Shown: positions 10,401-23,534, counted from the first letter of the stretch. The stretch is DNA of 64,000 nt from Ruegeria sp. HKCCD7303 (GCF_013111185.1 NZ_WVRE01000005.1:1-64000); one strand, 5' to 3'. Notes: generated from the sequence alone by a model not told the origin. Numbers and translations: made by a program.

Positions 10401-11727
10401 CCGGCTCGAACGCCTGAATGCCAAGACGGTGCAGCGTCGGCGCACGGTTCAGCATGACAGGGTGTTCGCGGATCACCTCGTCGAGAATATCCCACACTTC
10501 GGGACGCTCTTTCTCGACCAGTTTCTTCGCCTGTTTCACGGTCGAAGACAGACCCTTGGCTTCAAGGCGCGAGTAGATGAACGGCTTGAACAGTTCCAGC
10601 GCCATCTTCTTGGGCAGACCACACTGGTGCAGCTTAAGCTCCGGACCGGTCACAATGACCGAACGGCCCGAGAAGTCGACGCGCTTACCCAGAAGGTTCT
10701 GACGGAAGCGGCCCTGCTTGCCTTTCAGCATGTCCGACAGCGATTTCAGCGGACGCTTGTTGGCGCCAGTGATCACGCGGCCACGACGGCCATTGTCAAA
10801 CAACGCGTCAACGGATTCCTGCAGCATCCGCTTTTCGTTGCGGACGATGATGTCAGGCGCGCGCAGCTCGATCAGACGCTTCAGACGGTTGTTCCGGTTG
10901 ATGACGCGGCGATACAGATCGTTCAGATCCGAAGTCGCGAAACGGCCACCATCCAGCGGAACCAGCGGACGCAATTCCGGCGGAATGACGGGGATCACAG
11001 TCATCACCATCCACTCGGGCCGGTTGCCCGACTCGAGGAAGGATTCGACAACCTTCAGACGCTTGATGATCTTCTTGGGCTTCAGCTCGCCGGTTGCTTC
11101 GGCCAGATCAGCGCGCAGCTGCTCGGCTTCGGCTTCCAGATCGATCTGGGCCAGCATCTCGCGGATGGCTTCAGCACCGATATTCGCGGTGAACGCGTCC
11201 ATGCCATAGGCATCCTGCGCATCCATGTACTCTTCTTCGGTCAGCATCTGGCCGTAGGTCAGGTCAGTCAGACCTGGTTCGATGACGACATAGTTTTCAA
11301 AGTACAGAACGCGTTCCAGATCGCGCAGCGTCATGTCCAGCATCAGACCGATGCGGGACGGCAGCGACTTCAGGAACCAGATATGTGCGACGGGCGCGGC
11401 CAGTTCGATGTGGCCCATACGCTCGCGGCGGACTTTCTGCAGGGTGACTTCCACGCCACACTTTTCGCAGACAACGCCGCGATACTTCATCCGCTTATAT
11501 TTGCCGCACAGACATTCGTAATCTTTGATCGGGCCAAAGATACGCGCGCAGAACAGACCGTCACGCTCAGGCTTGAACGTCCGGTAGTTGATGGTTTCGG
11601 GTTTCTTGATCTCGCCATAGGACCAAGACAGGATCCGCTCGGGCGACGCCAGCGAGACCTTGATCTCGTCAAAGACCTTCGGGGGCGTCAGCGGGTTGAA
11701 CGGGTTGTTGGTGATTTCCTGGTTCAT
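7486..11727 (-). CDS. rpoC: DNA-directed RNA polymerase subunit beta'
   Basis: 1413 residues, normal for alphaproteobacteria. The N-terminal zinc site (CLCGKYKRM...CEKC, about residues 70-88), the catalytic Mg-binding [12 protein letters not shown] (about 460-470) and the second zinc cluster with [11 protein letters not shown] are intact. With beta it forms the polymerase active-site cleft. ATG at 11727, 50 bases after the rpoB stop. A strong terminator follows the gene. Confidence 0.99.
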   Translation of the reverse strand: MNQEITNNPFNPLTPPKVFDEIKVSLASPERILSWSYGEIKKPETINYRTFKPERDGLFCARIFGPIKDYECLCGKYKRMKYRGVVCEKCGVEVTLQKVRRERMGHIELAAPVAHIWFLKSLPSRIGLMLDMTLRDLERVLYFENYVVIEPGLTDLTYGQMLTEEEYMDAQDAYGMDAFTANIGAEAIREMLAQIDLEAEAEQLRADLAEATGELKPKKIIKRLKVVESFLESGNRPEWMVMTVIPVIPPELRPLVPLDGGRFATSDLNDLYRRVINRNNRLKRLIELRAPDIIVRNEKRMLQESVDALFDNGRRGRVITGANKRPLKSLSDMLKGKQGRFRQNLLGKRVDFSGRSVIVTGPELKLHQCGLPKKMALELFKPFIYSRLEAKGLSSTVKQAKKLVEKERPEVWDILDEVIREHPVMLNRAPTLHRLGIQAFEPVLIEGKAIQLHPLVCSAFNADFDGDQMAVHVPLSLEAQLEARVLMMSTNNVLSPANGAPIIVPSQDMILGLYYVTLEREGMPGEGKVFGSIEEVQHALDAGEVHLHSKITARITQIDDEGNEVQKRYETTPGRLRLGALLPMNNKAPFELVNRLLRKKEVQQVIDTVYRYCGQKESVIFCDQIMSMGFKEAFKAGISFGKDDMVIPGDKWGIVDDTRGQVKDFEQQYMDGLITQGEKYNKVVDAWSKCNDRVTDAMMSTISSSDRAEDGSEQEPNSVYMMAHSGARGSVTQMKQLGGMRGLMAKPNGDIIETPIISNFKEGLTVLEYFNSTHGARKGLSDTALKTANSGYLTRRLVDVAQDCIVREIDCGTERAITAEAAVNDGEVVASLAERVLGRVAADDVLRPGTDEVIVAAGQLIDERMADTIDEAGVASMRIRSPLTCESEEGVCATCYGRDLARGTMVNTGEAVGIIAAQSIGEPGTQLTMRTFHIGGVAQGGQQSFQEANQEGVVAFENPQILVNAAGESLVMGRNMKLVINDEHGEERASFKLGYGSKLFVKDGTKVARGDKLFEWDPYTLPIIAEKAGTAKYVDLVSGLAVRDETDEATGMTQKIVIDWRAAPKGSDLKPEIILVGEDGEPVRNDAGNPVHYPMSVDAILSVEDGQQIEAGDVVARIPREGAKTKDITGGLPRVAELFEARRPKDHAIIAEADGYVRFGRDYKNKRRISIEPADESMETIEYMVPKGKHIPVAEGDFIQKGEYLMDGNPAPHDILSIMGVEALADYMIDEVQDVYRLQGVKINDKHIEVIVRQMLQKWEILDSGDTTLLKGEHVDKQEFDAANEKTLSRGGRPAQGEPILLGITKASLQTRSFISAASFQETTRVLTEASVQGKKDKLVGLKENVIVGRLIPAGTGGATQAVRHIAQSRDNVVIEARREEAEAAAALAAPTFDDDMVGDELDVLVETPESRE

Positions 11728-11777
11728 TTGTTACCTCAAATCTTGCGGAAGGGGGGACGGGAGAAAGGGCAGCGCCC

Positions 11778-15914
<4,137 letters not shown>

Positions 15915-16047
15915 GTCAGATGTCACCTTTCGATGTTCTCAGCGGGCAAAGACACCGTCGGGCCCCGGCATCTTGCACAATCGAGACAACACGTCCGGAT
16001 CAATTCATGGCCACCGTCCCGAAGGCGGCCTCCCGATCCGAAAACCG

Positions 16048-16090
16048 TGTCTTAGAAAACACCCCATGCGTTGAGGCCCTTTCTAAGACA
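16048..16090 (-). terminator. Attenuator-like hairpin in the rplL-rpoB gap
   Basis: A perfect 11-bp inverted repeat (TGTCTTAGAAA / TTTCTAAGACA) with a 21-base loop. Read on the minus strand it is followed by CGGTTTT. It lies between rplL and rpoB, where E. coli has a partial terminator that lowers polymerase subunit synthesis relative to L7/L12. The weak U-tract fits partial termination. Function is inferred by position. Confidence 0.55.
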
Positions 16091-16095
16091 GGTTC

Positions 16096-16125
16096 GGCTG
16101 GACCCGGATTTCTCCGGACCCAGCC
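16096..16125 (-). other. 12-bp hairpin downstream of rplL
   Basis: On the minus-strand RNA, arms 16114-16125 and 16096-16107 pair over 12 bp, including a tandem G-U/U-G wobble in the middle, with a 6-base loop. No U-tract follows directly. Together with the next hairpin (16048-16090) it forms a tandem structure in the rplL-rpoB gap. It may be an RNase III-type processing site as in E. coli, but that is inference. Confidence 0.5.
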
Positions 16126-16164
16126 AAATTTTTCGGCGCATCAGCGACGCACCTGAGACTAAGC

Positions 16165-16539
16165 TTAGGCCAGCTCGACTTCGGCGCCAGCTGCTTCCAG
16201 CTTGGCTTTGACGTCTTCTGCTTCTGCTTTGTCCACGCCTTCTTTGATCTTGCCGCCGGCTTCGACCAGTTCCTTGGCTTCTTTCAGGCCCAGGCCGGTG
16301 ATGCCGCGAACTTCTTTGATGACGTTGATTTTCGATGCGCCGGCGTTCTTCAGAACGACGTCGAATTCGGTTTTTTCTTCCTCAGCTGCGCCGCCGGCGT
16401 CGCCGCCTGCTGCCATGACAACTGCGCCGCCTGCTGCGGGCTCGATGCCATATTCGTCTTTGAGGATGGTTTTCAGTTCTTGTGCTTCCAGCAGGGTCAG
16501 ACCCACGATGCTTTCTGCGAGTGCTTTCAGATCAGCCAT
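16165..16539 (-). CDS. rplL: 50S ribosomal protein L7/L12
   Basis: 124 residues with the usual three parts: N-terminal dimerisation helices, an Ala/Gly-rich hinge (about 35-55) and the globular C-terminal domain ending in [12 protein letters not shown]. The stalk protein recruits translation GTPases. It lies 79 bases after rplJ in the rplJL-rpoBC transcription unit. Confidence 0.98.
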   Translation of the reverse strand: MADLKALAESIVGLTLLEAQELKTILKDEYGIEPAAGGAVVMAAGGDAGGAAEEEKTEFDVVLKNAGASKINVIKEVRGITGLGLKEAKELVEAGGKIKEGVDKAEAEDVKAKLEAAGAEVELA

Positions 16540-16618
16540 TTTATCAGCTCTTTCCGTTTACAGTGTGTGTTCCAACGTCAGGGTATTCACCCTACGCAGA
16601 TCATTCAGTGCCAACCGC

Positions 16619-17137
16619 TTACGCAGCTTCCGCCTTCTCTTCGATGGTGGAAAGGATGCTTGCGATGTTGCTTGCAGGTGCGCCAATCGCGCCGGCGATG
16701 TTCGAAGCAGGTGCGCCAATGCAGCCCACGATCGAAGCAATAAGCTCCTCGCGAGACGGCATTTTCGAAACTGTTTCGACGCCTTTGCGGTCCAGAGCGT
16801 TCTCACCCATTGCACCGCCGAGGATCTCAAAATTCTTGTTATCCTTGGCGAAGTCCTCGGCCACCTTGGCTGCTGCCACGGGGTCCTCGGAATAGGTCAG
16901 AACGGTCATCCCTGTCAGCAGGTCGGCCATGCTTTCACACGGCTTACCCTCAAGGGCGATTTTGGCGAGCCTGTTCTTGGCAACACGCACAGAGCCACCC
17001 GCGTCACGAGCACGTGCGCGAAGGTCCTGCATCTCGGCAACTGTCAGACCGGCGTAGTGAGCAACCACTACGACGCCAGAGCTTTCGAAGATTTGGCCGA
17101 GTTCCTCGACCACTTTCTCTTTCTGGGCTCTATCCAC
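16619..17137 (-). CDS. rplJ: 50S ribosomal protein L10
   Basis: 172 residues from a GTG start ([18 protein letters not shown]), the start typical of this protein in Rhodobacteraceae. GGAG lies six bases before the GTG. The longer frame begins with TTG four codons earlier. L10 anchors L7/L12 dimers to the ribosome; its alanine-rich C-terminus, with a repeated GAPASNIA motif, is the stalk-binding helix region. L10 or L10-L12 commonly represses its own mRNA leader, and a long leader is present here. Confidence 0.97.
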   Translation of the reverse strand: MDRAQKEKVVEELGQIFESSGVVVVAHYAGLTVAEMQDLRARARDAGGSVRVAKNRLAKIALEGKPCESMADLLTGMTVLTYSEDPVAAAKVAEDFAKDNKNFEILGGAMGENALDRKGVETVSKMPSREELIASIVGCIGAPASNIAGAIGAPASNIASILSTIEEKAEAA

Positions 17138-17468
17138 AGTTCTCTCCAAGTTAGGGGCGATACCTCACCCCGGCTCATATTTGCCGCAGCCTTCGCTCCG
17201 GCGTTCAGGTCCGTTGTTACGGGATTGGCCAAAATGCGCCCGAGGGTGGGACCCTCAGAATTCTTTGGTCTTACCCGTCTCAGGCAGGGAATTAAGGGAC
17301 CAAATGGACCCACCCACCGTCTTGGACGAAACGAAAGAAAGCGCACGACGAATCGCACGCTTTATTCCGCAGGTCTACTTAGGGCAGAAGGGCGGGGTTT
17401 CCAAGGGGTAAATTGAGGGTTCGCCCCGATTTCAAGCGCCCTCGCATCTGACCCAACCGATGCAGGGA
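17138..17468 (-). promoter_or_regulatory. Long leader of rplJL, possible L10-type autoregulatory region
   Basis: 331 bases separate the Hint-domain gene from rplJ. Transcription from the promoter candidate at 17407-17435 would give a leader of about 260 bases with several GC-rich self-complementary stretches. Autogenous control by L10 is well known in other bacteria, so a leader target is expected. I could not define a specific L10-binding fold by eye. No coding sequence is supported in this stretch. Confidence 0.45.
17407..17435 (-). promoter_or_regulatory. Candidate promoter for rplJL-rpoBC
   Basis: Minus strand: TTGAAA (17430-17435), a 17-base spacer, then TTTACC (17407-17412). The -35 is good and the -10 is mediocre. 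It lies between the Hint-domain gene and rplJ, where a separate promoter is needed because a terminator ends the rplKA unit upstream. Confidence 0.5.
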
Positions 17469-18491
17469 TTATATGTAAGCACGCAACACTGACGCCGCGC
17501 CTGACCCGATGGTCATGGCCGCAGTGCAATCAAACCCTGCATCCGCGTTCTGCAGCGCCGGGAACAGAGACAGGATTTCACTGCGTTGCGAGGATGACAG
17601 CGTGCTGACCGAATTTTTGGTCAGGAAAAAGCTCTCGGTCAGAGCGCCGTTCGATTGCACGATGTGATGACGATCAAACATGAAATGCGTGTATCTCACT
17701 GTCCCGGATTCGCGGATCGATACACCGGGCATGCCGCACAGGTGCTTGGCCGCGACCAAAACCTCGGCCTGACCAAACAGCATTTCCGCCGCGGGCACAT
17801 CAATCAAAACCCGGTGTTGCTGTGACACAACCAACGTGCCGGAGTTTCCAATCGCACCAGCCTGGATCACAACCGGGGCACACGCACCTTTGGCGGCCAC
17901 CTCGGTATGGCCAACCCAAAGAACCTCTTGGAACCCGGCATCGCGGGTCCAGACCTTAGTGCCGACCCGCAGATCTTCGACTGGCAAATCGCCAGCCTCC
18001 GTTCGGATCAAAGTGCCTTCTCCAAAGCAGGTGATATAATCGGCGTAATCTGATGCCCCTAAGTTGGACCCGCCGACCTTTACGTAAGAGACACCATCCT
18101 GCAACGGGGCTGAAGATGCATATCCCCATACATCCTGCGTCACGCCACCTTGAGAGAATACGTATATGTCGATCTCAGGTCCGGTTGGGCTTCCCCCTGC
18201 ATCCAGAGCCCGCACTGTAATCACGGATTCAGATTCAACGCCCTGCCCGTTTGCAACAATGCCGCCGCCATCAATGATCGTGTGGTTTGCCGTGTCATCA
18301 TCGTTGAAGACATCAACGTCAAGCGTGTCATCCAGGGTGATGGTTGCGCCCATACCCGACGAGTACACAAAAACCGTGCCATTCGGTGTGTCAGAGTTGT
18401 TTATGATGCCGTCTCCGACAATCGACCCGTTACTGCTTGAGGTTACGACCAGACTTTCGTTGTCCTGCGCAAAGAATACTCGTTCGACCAT
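17469..18491 (-). CDS. Hint (hedgehog/intein) domain protein
   Basis: 340 residues from the ATG at 18491, preceded by GGAAG; a TTG four codons earlier is the longer alternative. Residues 1-150 are acidic, Gly/Ser/Thr-rich and beta-strand-like, resembling repeats of secreted adhesins. The Hint module starts at Cys155 (TCFGEGTLIRTEAG) and continues with VSQQHRVLIDV and a FDRHHIVQSNGALTESF segment, as in the Hint_2 family (PF13403-type). The nucleophilic Cys and block-B His are present, so self-cleavage is possible. No classical signal peptide is seen; such proteins are often type I secreted. Its place between rplA and rplJ is unusual. Confidence 0.85.
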   Translation of the reverse strand: MVERVFFAQDNESLVVTSSSNGSIVGDGIINNSDTPNGTVFVYSSGMGATITLDDTLDVDVFNDDDTANHTIIDGGGIVANGQGVESESVITVRALDAGGSPTGPEIDIYVFSQGGVTQDVWGYASSAPLQDGVSYVKVGGSNLGASDYADYITCFGEGTLIRTEAGDLPVEDLRVGTKVWTRDAGFQEVLWVGHTEVAAKGACAPVVIQAGAIGNSGTLVVSQQHRVLIDVPAAEMLFGQAEVLVAAKHLCGMPGVSIRESGTVRYTHFMFDRHHIVQSNGALTESFFLTKNSVSTLSSSQRSEILSLFPALQNADAGFDCTAAMTIGSGAASVLRAYI

Positions 18492-18636
18492 ATTAACTTC
18501 CAACCAAGTGTTTGACGCGCGCCAATTGACCCTGCCTCAAGACTGTCACGGCAAGCTTACCTGCGGGACGCTATCAAATCATTGAACCGATTTGAAAGAG
18601 ACTGTTCTTCACAAATTTGAAAGCACGACCTGCAAA

Positions 18637-18670
18637 ACAAAGAAACCCCGGCGGAATAATCCACCGGGGT
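18637..18670 (-). terminator. Rho-independent terminator after rplKA
   Basis: Minus strand: ACCCCGGTGG / CCGCCGGGGT, a 10-bp stem with one G-U pair and a 6-base loop, followed by TTTCTTTGTTTT. It sits 26 bases past the rplA stop and separates the rplKA transcript from the Hint-domain gene. Confidence 0.85.
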
Positions 18671-18695
18671 CCACAATTCTTACGTTTCCAAGCGC

Positions 18696-19394
18696 TTATT
18701 CGCCCGAAGCTTCCGCAACATCCAGCGTCACGCCTGGGCCCATGGTCGAACTCAGCGCGATTTTCTTCATGTAGGTGCCTTTGGCGCCCGACGGCTTGGC
18801 CTTGGCAACAGCCGAGACAAAGGCGCGAACGTTTTCGACCAGCTTGGCTTCGTCAAACGACGCTTTGCCAACGCCAGCGTGCACAACACCGCCTTTTTCC
18901 GCCTTGAACTGAACTTCACCGCCCTTGGCTGCTTCCACGGCTGCTTTCACATCCATGGTCACGGTGCCAACTTTGGGGTTCGGCATCAGGTTACGGGGCC
19001 CCAGAACCTTACCCAGACGACCAACGATCGGCATCATGTCCGGGGTGGCAATGCAGCGATCAAATTCGATGGTGCCGCCCTGAATGGTTTCCATCAGGTC
19101 CTCTGCGCCAACGATATCTGCGCCAGCTTCTTTCGCTTCGTCAGCCTTCGGGCCGCGAGCAAAAACAGCAACGCGCATCGCTTTACCAGTGCCGTTCGGC
19201 AGGCCAACAACGCCGCGAACCATCTGGTCTGCGTGACGGGTGTCAACGCCCAGGTTCATCGCGATTTCGATGGTCTCGTCGAATTTCGAGGTTGCGTTGC
19301 CCTTGACCAGAGCAACAGCTTCTTCAACCGACAGGTTTTCCTTGCCGGCGACAGCTTCGCGCGCAGCGCGGGTACGTTTACCGAGTTTTGCCAT
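18696..19394 (-). CDS. rplA: 50S ribosomal protein L1
   Basis: 232 residues with the L1 signature [14 protein letters not shown] near residues 130-145. It binds 23S rRNA at the E-site side stalk and in many bacteria represses its own rplKA mRNA. It follows rplK after a single base, so translation is probably coupled. A strong terminator lies just downstream. Confidence 0.98.
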   Translation of the reverse strand: MAKLGKRTRAAREAVAGKENLSVEEAVALVKGNATSKFDETIEIAMNLGVDTRHADQMVRGVVGLPNGTGKAMRVAVFARGPKADEAKEAGADIVGAEDLMETIQGGTIEFDRCIATPDMMPIVGRLGKVLGPRNLMPNPKVGTVTMDVKAAVEAAKGGEVQFKAEKGGVVHAGVGKASFDEAKLVENVRAFVSAVAKAKPSGAKGTYMKKIALSSTMGPGVTLDVAEASGE

Positions 19395-19395
19395 C

Positions 19396-19845
19396 TTACT
19401 TCACCTCGATACCCATAGAGCGGGCCGAGCCCAGGATGATCTGCATTGCGCCTTCGACGTCGTTGGCGTTCAGATCTTTCATTTTGGCTTCGGCGATTTC
19501 GCGAACCTGCTTGCTGGTCACGGTAGCCACGGTCTCACGACCTGGGTTTTCCGCGCCACGGGGGCGGTTACGCTTGCCGACCGGCTTCAGACCAGCTGCT
19601 TTTTTCAGGTAGTAAGACGCGGGCGGCGTCTTGATGTCCATGGTGAAGGACTTGTCCTGATAGTAGGTGATCACGGTCGGGCAAGGAGCGCCGGGCTCCA
19701 TGTCTGCTGTCTTGGCGTTGAACGCCTTGCAGAATTCCATGATGTTGATGCCGCGCTGACCCAGCGCCGGACCAACTGGCGGCGACGGGTTCGCCTGACC
19801 TGCAGGAACCTGCAGCTTCATTGTACCAGCAAGCTTCTTGGCCAT
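19396..19845 (-). CDS. rplK: 50S ribosomal protein L11 with a short insertion
   Basis: 149 residues; most bacterial L11 proteins have about 141-143. The N-terminal domain ([21 protein letters not shown], with the thiostrepton-region prolines) and the C-terminal RNA-binding end [11 protein letters not shown] are normal. The extra residues fall just after KKAAGLK, around residues 85-100 ([16 protein letters not shown]), near the interdomain linker. First gene of the rplKA pair. Upstream are opposite-strand genes rather than the usual nusG. Confidence 0.97.
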   Translation of the reverse strand: MAKKLAGTMKLQVPAGQANPSPPVGPALGQRGINIMEFCKAFNAKTADMEPGAPCPTVITYYQDKSFTMDIKTPPASYYLKKAAGLKPVGKRNRPRGAENPGRETVATVTSKQVREIAEAKMKDLNANDVEGAMQIILGSARSMGIEVK

Positions 19846-20299
19846 TTGGTTTTCCTTTCAACTTAGGCAGGACGCGTCCCGCCCAGATTATGTTGCGTGG
19901 TCCGGTCGGGGATCGCGATCCCAGAAACCTCCCACGAGAGAATCTCGCCCGAAGACGATAGAGGCGGCGTGTACAGGGGAATGTGAAGCTTGGCAAGTGG
20001 TCTGGATTCCAATTGGAAATCATAGAATCAATACCCTCGCGTCCAAAGCAAGGCTTGGGCTTTGCCGAGCGTCCGATACAAGTCCGCTCCGATCGCCTCA
20101 ATGAGATGCCAGGCGTTAAGCACCCAACAATGCAATAAAGTGTTAATGCCTTTAACTGCAGTGAAAAAAGCACTGCCGCACAACCTGCAAACCAGCGGGC
20201 AAACTACCCAAGCTTCAGACGGTCGTGGGCTTGGACACCCGTGCGGATCCCAGCTGTGTTATACTTAGTGAAAATAGTTATTTTTGGTGGAGGTTAATT
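19846..20299. other. Divergent intergenic region between rplK and an envelope gene
   Basis: 454 bases holding the rplK promoter (minus) and the promoter of the rightward peptidoglycan-binding gene. A TATACT hexamer about 30 bases before that gene is a fair -10, but I see no matching -35. No tRNA, ncRNA or small gene is supported. The open frames crossing this stretch are out-of-frame extensions of neighbours. Confidence 0.5.
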
Positions 20300-21499
20300 A
20301 TGATTTTCCGATTAGCAGCAACACTTGTCATCGCGGTCTCTTTCGCTGCGACCGCGCCTCAGACAGCACAAGCAGACGCTGGCGATTTCCTCGGCGGAGC
20401 CGTTGTCGGCGGGGTCGTGGGATATGCGATAGGCAAGGACCAGCAGAAAAAGAAAGCGCGGTCATCCACCCGGACATACCGACCGGGCATTCCGTCGACC
20501 ACGCAAGGTGCGCAAACCCAAACAGCGCTCAACTATTTTGGCTACAATGCCGGGCGTGTCGATGGTCAGGTCGGCCGTGGCACCCGATCGGCGATCGAAC
20601 GCTACCAGGCTTCAATGGGCTATCCTGTGAATGGCCATGACTTCCAGCCCTATCAATATGATTTCCTGATGCAAGCCTATTACTGGGCGACAAGCGGCGG
20701 ACAAGCCACTATGCAACTTTCGGGCCAACCGCTGCTTATGGCTTATCGCCAAAAACTCCATAGCGGATCAGCCGTGGCTGCAGCCCCTCAGGCACCGGCA
20801 CCGACCACGCCAGTCGCGACCCCTCAGGAGACCGAGACCGCAGAGACAAAATCTGCCAGCCTGCCAAGCCTGTTTTCCGGAGGAACCGGAGGTCCATCGC
20901 TAGCCAATCGCTGTAGCGGGGTGATGCTTCAAACATCGACCAATGGCGGTTATACAACTTTGTCGAACATGTCTGATCCTGATTTTGCACTCAGCGAGCA
21001 GTTCTGCCTCGCCCGAAGCTATGCCATGGCCCGCGGCGAGGAGCTTATGCAGGACATCCAAGGGCTGACGCCGGATCAGGTAACGGCCCAGTGCGACTCG
21101 TATGGCGATATGTTGGCACCGCAAGTGGTCGCCTTGTCTCTAAACTCAAAAACTGATGCAGAAACTCAGATGCGCAAGCTTGCGCTGGATTCCGGCCTTA
21201 GCCCCGAAGATCTTGCGGCAACAAGCAAGGTCTGCCTCGCGATCGGCTACCGTCAGGACAATATGGACACCGCAGTCGGGTCTGCGCTGATGCTGGTTGC
21301 AATGGGTGAGCCCGCCTACGGAGAGCTTATTGGCCACCACCTGCGCGAAGGCTTCGGTGTGCCAGAACGTCGTGATCTGGCGATGCAGTGGTACGATGCG
21401 AGCCTTTCGGCACTGGATGCCGGATCGCAAGCTGTTTTCCTACCGTCACAGACCGACCGCCCACAACTGCTGCGCGCAGCTATGGTTCAGGCGCAGTAG
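20300..21499 (+). CDS. Exported peptidoglycan-binding-domain protein
   Basis: 399 residues from the ATG at 20300, which has a GGAGG site; a 25-codon longer frame has none. A signal peptide (MIFRLAATLVIAVSFAATA, cleavage near TAQA-DA, residue 25) is followed by a glycine-zipper segment GGAVVGGVVGYAIG. Next comes a PG_binding_1-type motif: ALNYFGYNAGRVDGQVGRGT, then RSAIERYQ (about residues 75-105). The linker is rich in Pro, Ala and Thr, and the C-terminal 190 residues are not recognised. Probably periplasmic and bound to peptidoglycan. It is the first of three rightward genes inserted between rplK and nusG. Confidence 0.82.
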   Translation: MIFRLAATLVIAVSFAATAPQTAQADAGDFLGGAVVGGVVGYAIGKDQQKKKARSSTRTYRPGIPSTTQGAQTQTALNYFGYNAGRVDGQVGRGTRSAIERYQASMGYPVNGHDFQPYQYDFLMQAYYWATSGGQATMQLSGQPLLMAYRQKLHSGSAVAAAPQAPAPTTPVATPQETETAETKSASLPSLFSGGTGGPSLANRCSGVMLQTSTNGGYTTLSNMSDPDFALSEQFCLARSYAMARGEELMQDIQGLTPDQVTAQCDSYGDMLAPQVVALSLNSKTDAETQMRKLALDSGLSPEDLAATSKVCLAIGYRQDNMDTAVGSALMLVAMGEPAYGELIGHHLREGFGVPERRDLAMQWYDASLSALDAGSQAVFLPSQTDRPQLLRAAMVQAQ

Positions 21500-21533
21500 A
21501 GCGAGAAGAATGAAACGTAATTCGTCATCAAAC

Positions 21534-21568
21534 AACGTCGCGGTGCCTGATGCTTCGCGGCGTTTTTT
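21534..21568 (+). terminator. Rho-independent terminator
   Basis: Stem AACGTCGCG / CGCGGCGTT (9 bp with one G-U pair), a 13-base loop and a run of six T. It lies 35 bases after the peptidoglycan-binding gene and separates it from the lipoprotein pair. Confidence 0.8.
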
Positions 21569-21818
21569 GCATGTTTGCGGACCTTGTTGATCTGACTAAT
21601 GCGCAGTTTGATCTGATCCTCATCTGATCAGTATGCGTCGCCCCGAGACGTCGGAAACCAACTAAAGAATTACCGCAACACAACCGTTTTGCGCCCTGAC
21701 CATTCCCGAACACCAACAACCGCGTAAGAAGTAAAACAGATTTCTCAAAGACATAAGTTGCTTATGAACCCCCGACGGTTATCTTAGGGCAGGTTGGATA
21801 TAGAAGGGGCGGTCTGAG
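21569..21818. other. Intergenic stretch before the four-cysteine protein pair
   Basis: 250 bases of comparatively AT-rich sequence between the terminator and the TTG start of the lipoprotein gene. It presumably carries the promoter of that two-gene unit. I see no RNA gene or coding sequence. Confidence 0.4.
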
Positions 21819-22679
21819 TTGGCATCATCTCGACTAAACAAAGGGCTACTGATTTGTGTTCTTTTCGCAATTGTGCCCGGATGCGGCAGCAACGCCCAGG
21901 ATCAGGGTGCAGTGTCCGAGACAACTGCCCAATCCGAAGCACCCCAAAACACTGCTTCACGCAACACGGCAGGAATTGACCCCGCCACCTATGCCGGTCG
22001 CTTTCAAGTCAAGCTGACCAAGGAAGTTCCTTTGCGCGATATTCCCGTTCCCTTCACCGTCTACGGCGGTCTAGAGGAATCCAGCCCAACCCGCCTGCGA
22101 TTGCGAGCGTTCATGGATTTGCGTGGATTGCAGGAAAAGGCACCTCAGATACTGACTGGCCCCTTGGAAGAAAGCTGTAAACGCCAGATTTACCTCGAGA
22201 TCCGAGATGTCACTGCAATAGGTGAAACCGTTAAAGTAGAAGGCTCAGCCCGCGCCCAGTTTACGCGGTGCAAACGAAATGAAGAACCCGGCTTTCGGTA
22301 TTTCGGGGCCACGGTTGATGCAACTGCTGTCGCCAAGGCAGAGGTTAAAGGCCAATGCCTTACGTTCAGTATCGAAAGCGCTGACCTCAGACCGCGTGGG
22401 TTCATCGGAGCTGTTACCGACCTTTTTGGGCTGACCAACCGAATAAATGAAGCTGTCCTTGAAAAGGGCGGCGAGTTTTTGGCGGCCAATCCGGTTTGTC
22501 CGCCATTACCTGAAGAATTCTCTGTACTTGATCCGAATTACGAATCCGGCGGAACGCGCGAAATCGCGCCAGGAGGATTGGGCGCTGCTGTTGTCGGTTC
22601 GGCCGATGTAAGCGCCGAGACGATAGTGAAAGTCCTTGCAGGGCTGAAAGAACTTGGTGTGTTGGAGTTTGCTGAATGA
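21819..22679 (+). CDS. Putative lipoprotein of an unrecognised four-cysteine family (paralogue A)
   Basis: 286 residues from a TTG start with an AGGGG site; no ATG or GTG is available in the signal region. The N-terminus has a hydrophobic core and a lipobox-like VPGC with Cys22, so it is probably a lipoprotein. A Gln/Ser/Ala-rich linker runs to about residue 60. The mature domain has four cysteines (120, 151, 180, 227) and a C-terminal motif LDPNYESGGTREIAPGGLG. The next gene overlaps by four bases (ATGA) and encodes a paralogue. I do not recognise the family; function unknown. Confidence 0.75.
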   Translation: MASSRLNKGLLICVLFAIVPGCGSNAQDQGAVSETTAQSEAPQNTASRNTAGIDPATYAGRFQVKLTKEVPLRDIPVPFTVYGGLEESSPTRLRLRAFMDLRGLQEKAPQILTGPLEESCKRQIYLEIRDVTAIGETVKVEGSARAQFTRCKRNEEPGFRYFGATVDATAVAKAEVKGQCLTFSIESADLRPRGFIGAVTDLFGLTNRINEAVLEKGGEFLAANPVCPPLPEEFSVLDPNYESGGTREIAPGGLGAAVVGSADVSAETIVKVLAGLKELGVLEFAE

Positions 22680-23440
22680 GACTTTGGTTAATTCTTCCAG
22701 CCCTTATCGCAGCAGTTCTGGGCCCTCGCGCCCCTGACGCGCAGCAGGTAGACTTTGTCATCGACGCGACACTACCGGTTCGCGATACCGAACTGCCGTA
22801 TACTCTTGATCTGAACCTCACCGCCGCTGCGCCCACTCGGATCGGGGTCGGTGCCCTTCTCGACCTGCGCGAAGTTCAAAAGGTTGTGCCCGAGCGGTTG
22901 GCTGACAATGCGATCGTCGACAATTGTGGTCTGCAAGTCAGACTTGATGATTTGAGCTTTAAGGCCGAAGACCAAGTAATAGATCTGGATGGGGACGTGA
23001 CCATCACGATTTTTGAATGCAGCCGCACCGGTGAACGCAACTTTGAACGCGGTGAAGAAAAAAGAGCGATACTGGCAAGCCTATCCACCGAAGCAACTGT
23101 CGAAGTGCGGGACAACTGCGCCTATTTCAAGCTTATTGATCTTACCCTTACGGCCCCCGAAGAACAGCGAGAGCAACTGCTGGAAGACGACACATTAGAC
23201 TCGGTGAAGGAGTTGATGTTGGCTGCAGTGGATCTTGCACTGAACGACACTCCGCTGTGCCCGGAACTGCCGGCAGAGCTTGCGTCACTTGACCCAACCT
23301 ACGACAAAGGCGGCCCGCGCGAGATCGGAGAAGGTGGTCTTGGCGTTCTCCTTGAAGGCTCAGTGGACGTCAGCCCTTCGACAATCCTCGACATTCTGAC
23401 AGTGCTTCAAGAACAAGAGCTTATTCCGGGCCGGCCGTAA
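22676..23440 (+). CDS. Putative exported protein, paralogue B of the four-cysteine family
   Basis: 254 residues with a signal peptide (MRLWLILPALIAAVLGPRAPDA, cleavage near residue 22) but no lipobox. It aligns with the preceding protein: LPVRDTELPYTLDLNL against VPLRDIPVPFTVYGGL, four cysteines at 84, 115, 148 and 195 with almost the same spacing, and LDPTYDKGGPREIGEGGLG near the C-terminus. ATGA overlap with gene A implies translational coupling. One protein lipidated and one soluble suggests a pair acting at the periplasmic face of a membrane. Function unknown. Confidence 0.77.
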   Translation: MRLWLILPALIAAVLGPRAPDAQQVDFVIDATLPVRDTELPYTLDLNLTAAAPTRIGVGALLDLREVQKVVPERLADNAIVDNCGLQVRLDDLSFKAEDQVIDLDGDVTITIFECSRTGERNFERGEEKRAILASLSTEATVEVRDNCAYFKLIDLTLTAPEEQREQLLEDDTLDSVKELMLAAVDLALNDTPLCPELPAELASLDPTYDKGGPREIGEGGLGVLLEGSVDVSPSTILDILTVLQEQELIPGRP

Positions 23441-23496
23441 AAACGGCTGGCCGTGTGGCTGGATCGCTGTTTGGTGTTGATTGATAAACGATCGTC

Positions 23497-23534
23497 AAAA
23501 AAAAAACGCCGCGCTGCCCGTGGCAGCGCGGCGT
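23497..23534 (-). terminator. Strong rho-independent terminator after nusG
   Basis: A perfect 13-bp stem (ACGCCGCGCTGCC / GGCAGCGCGGCGT) with a 3-base loop, followed on the minus strand by ten T. It ends the secE-nusG transcript 20 bases past the nusG stop, separating it fully from rplKA. The U-tract is on the minus strand only. Confidence 0.93.

Noticed and set aside
23497..23506. Run of ten A as a possible phase-variable homopolymer
   Set aside because: It is the U-tract of the nusG terminator on the minus strand and lies outside any coding region.
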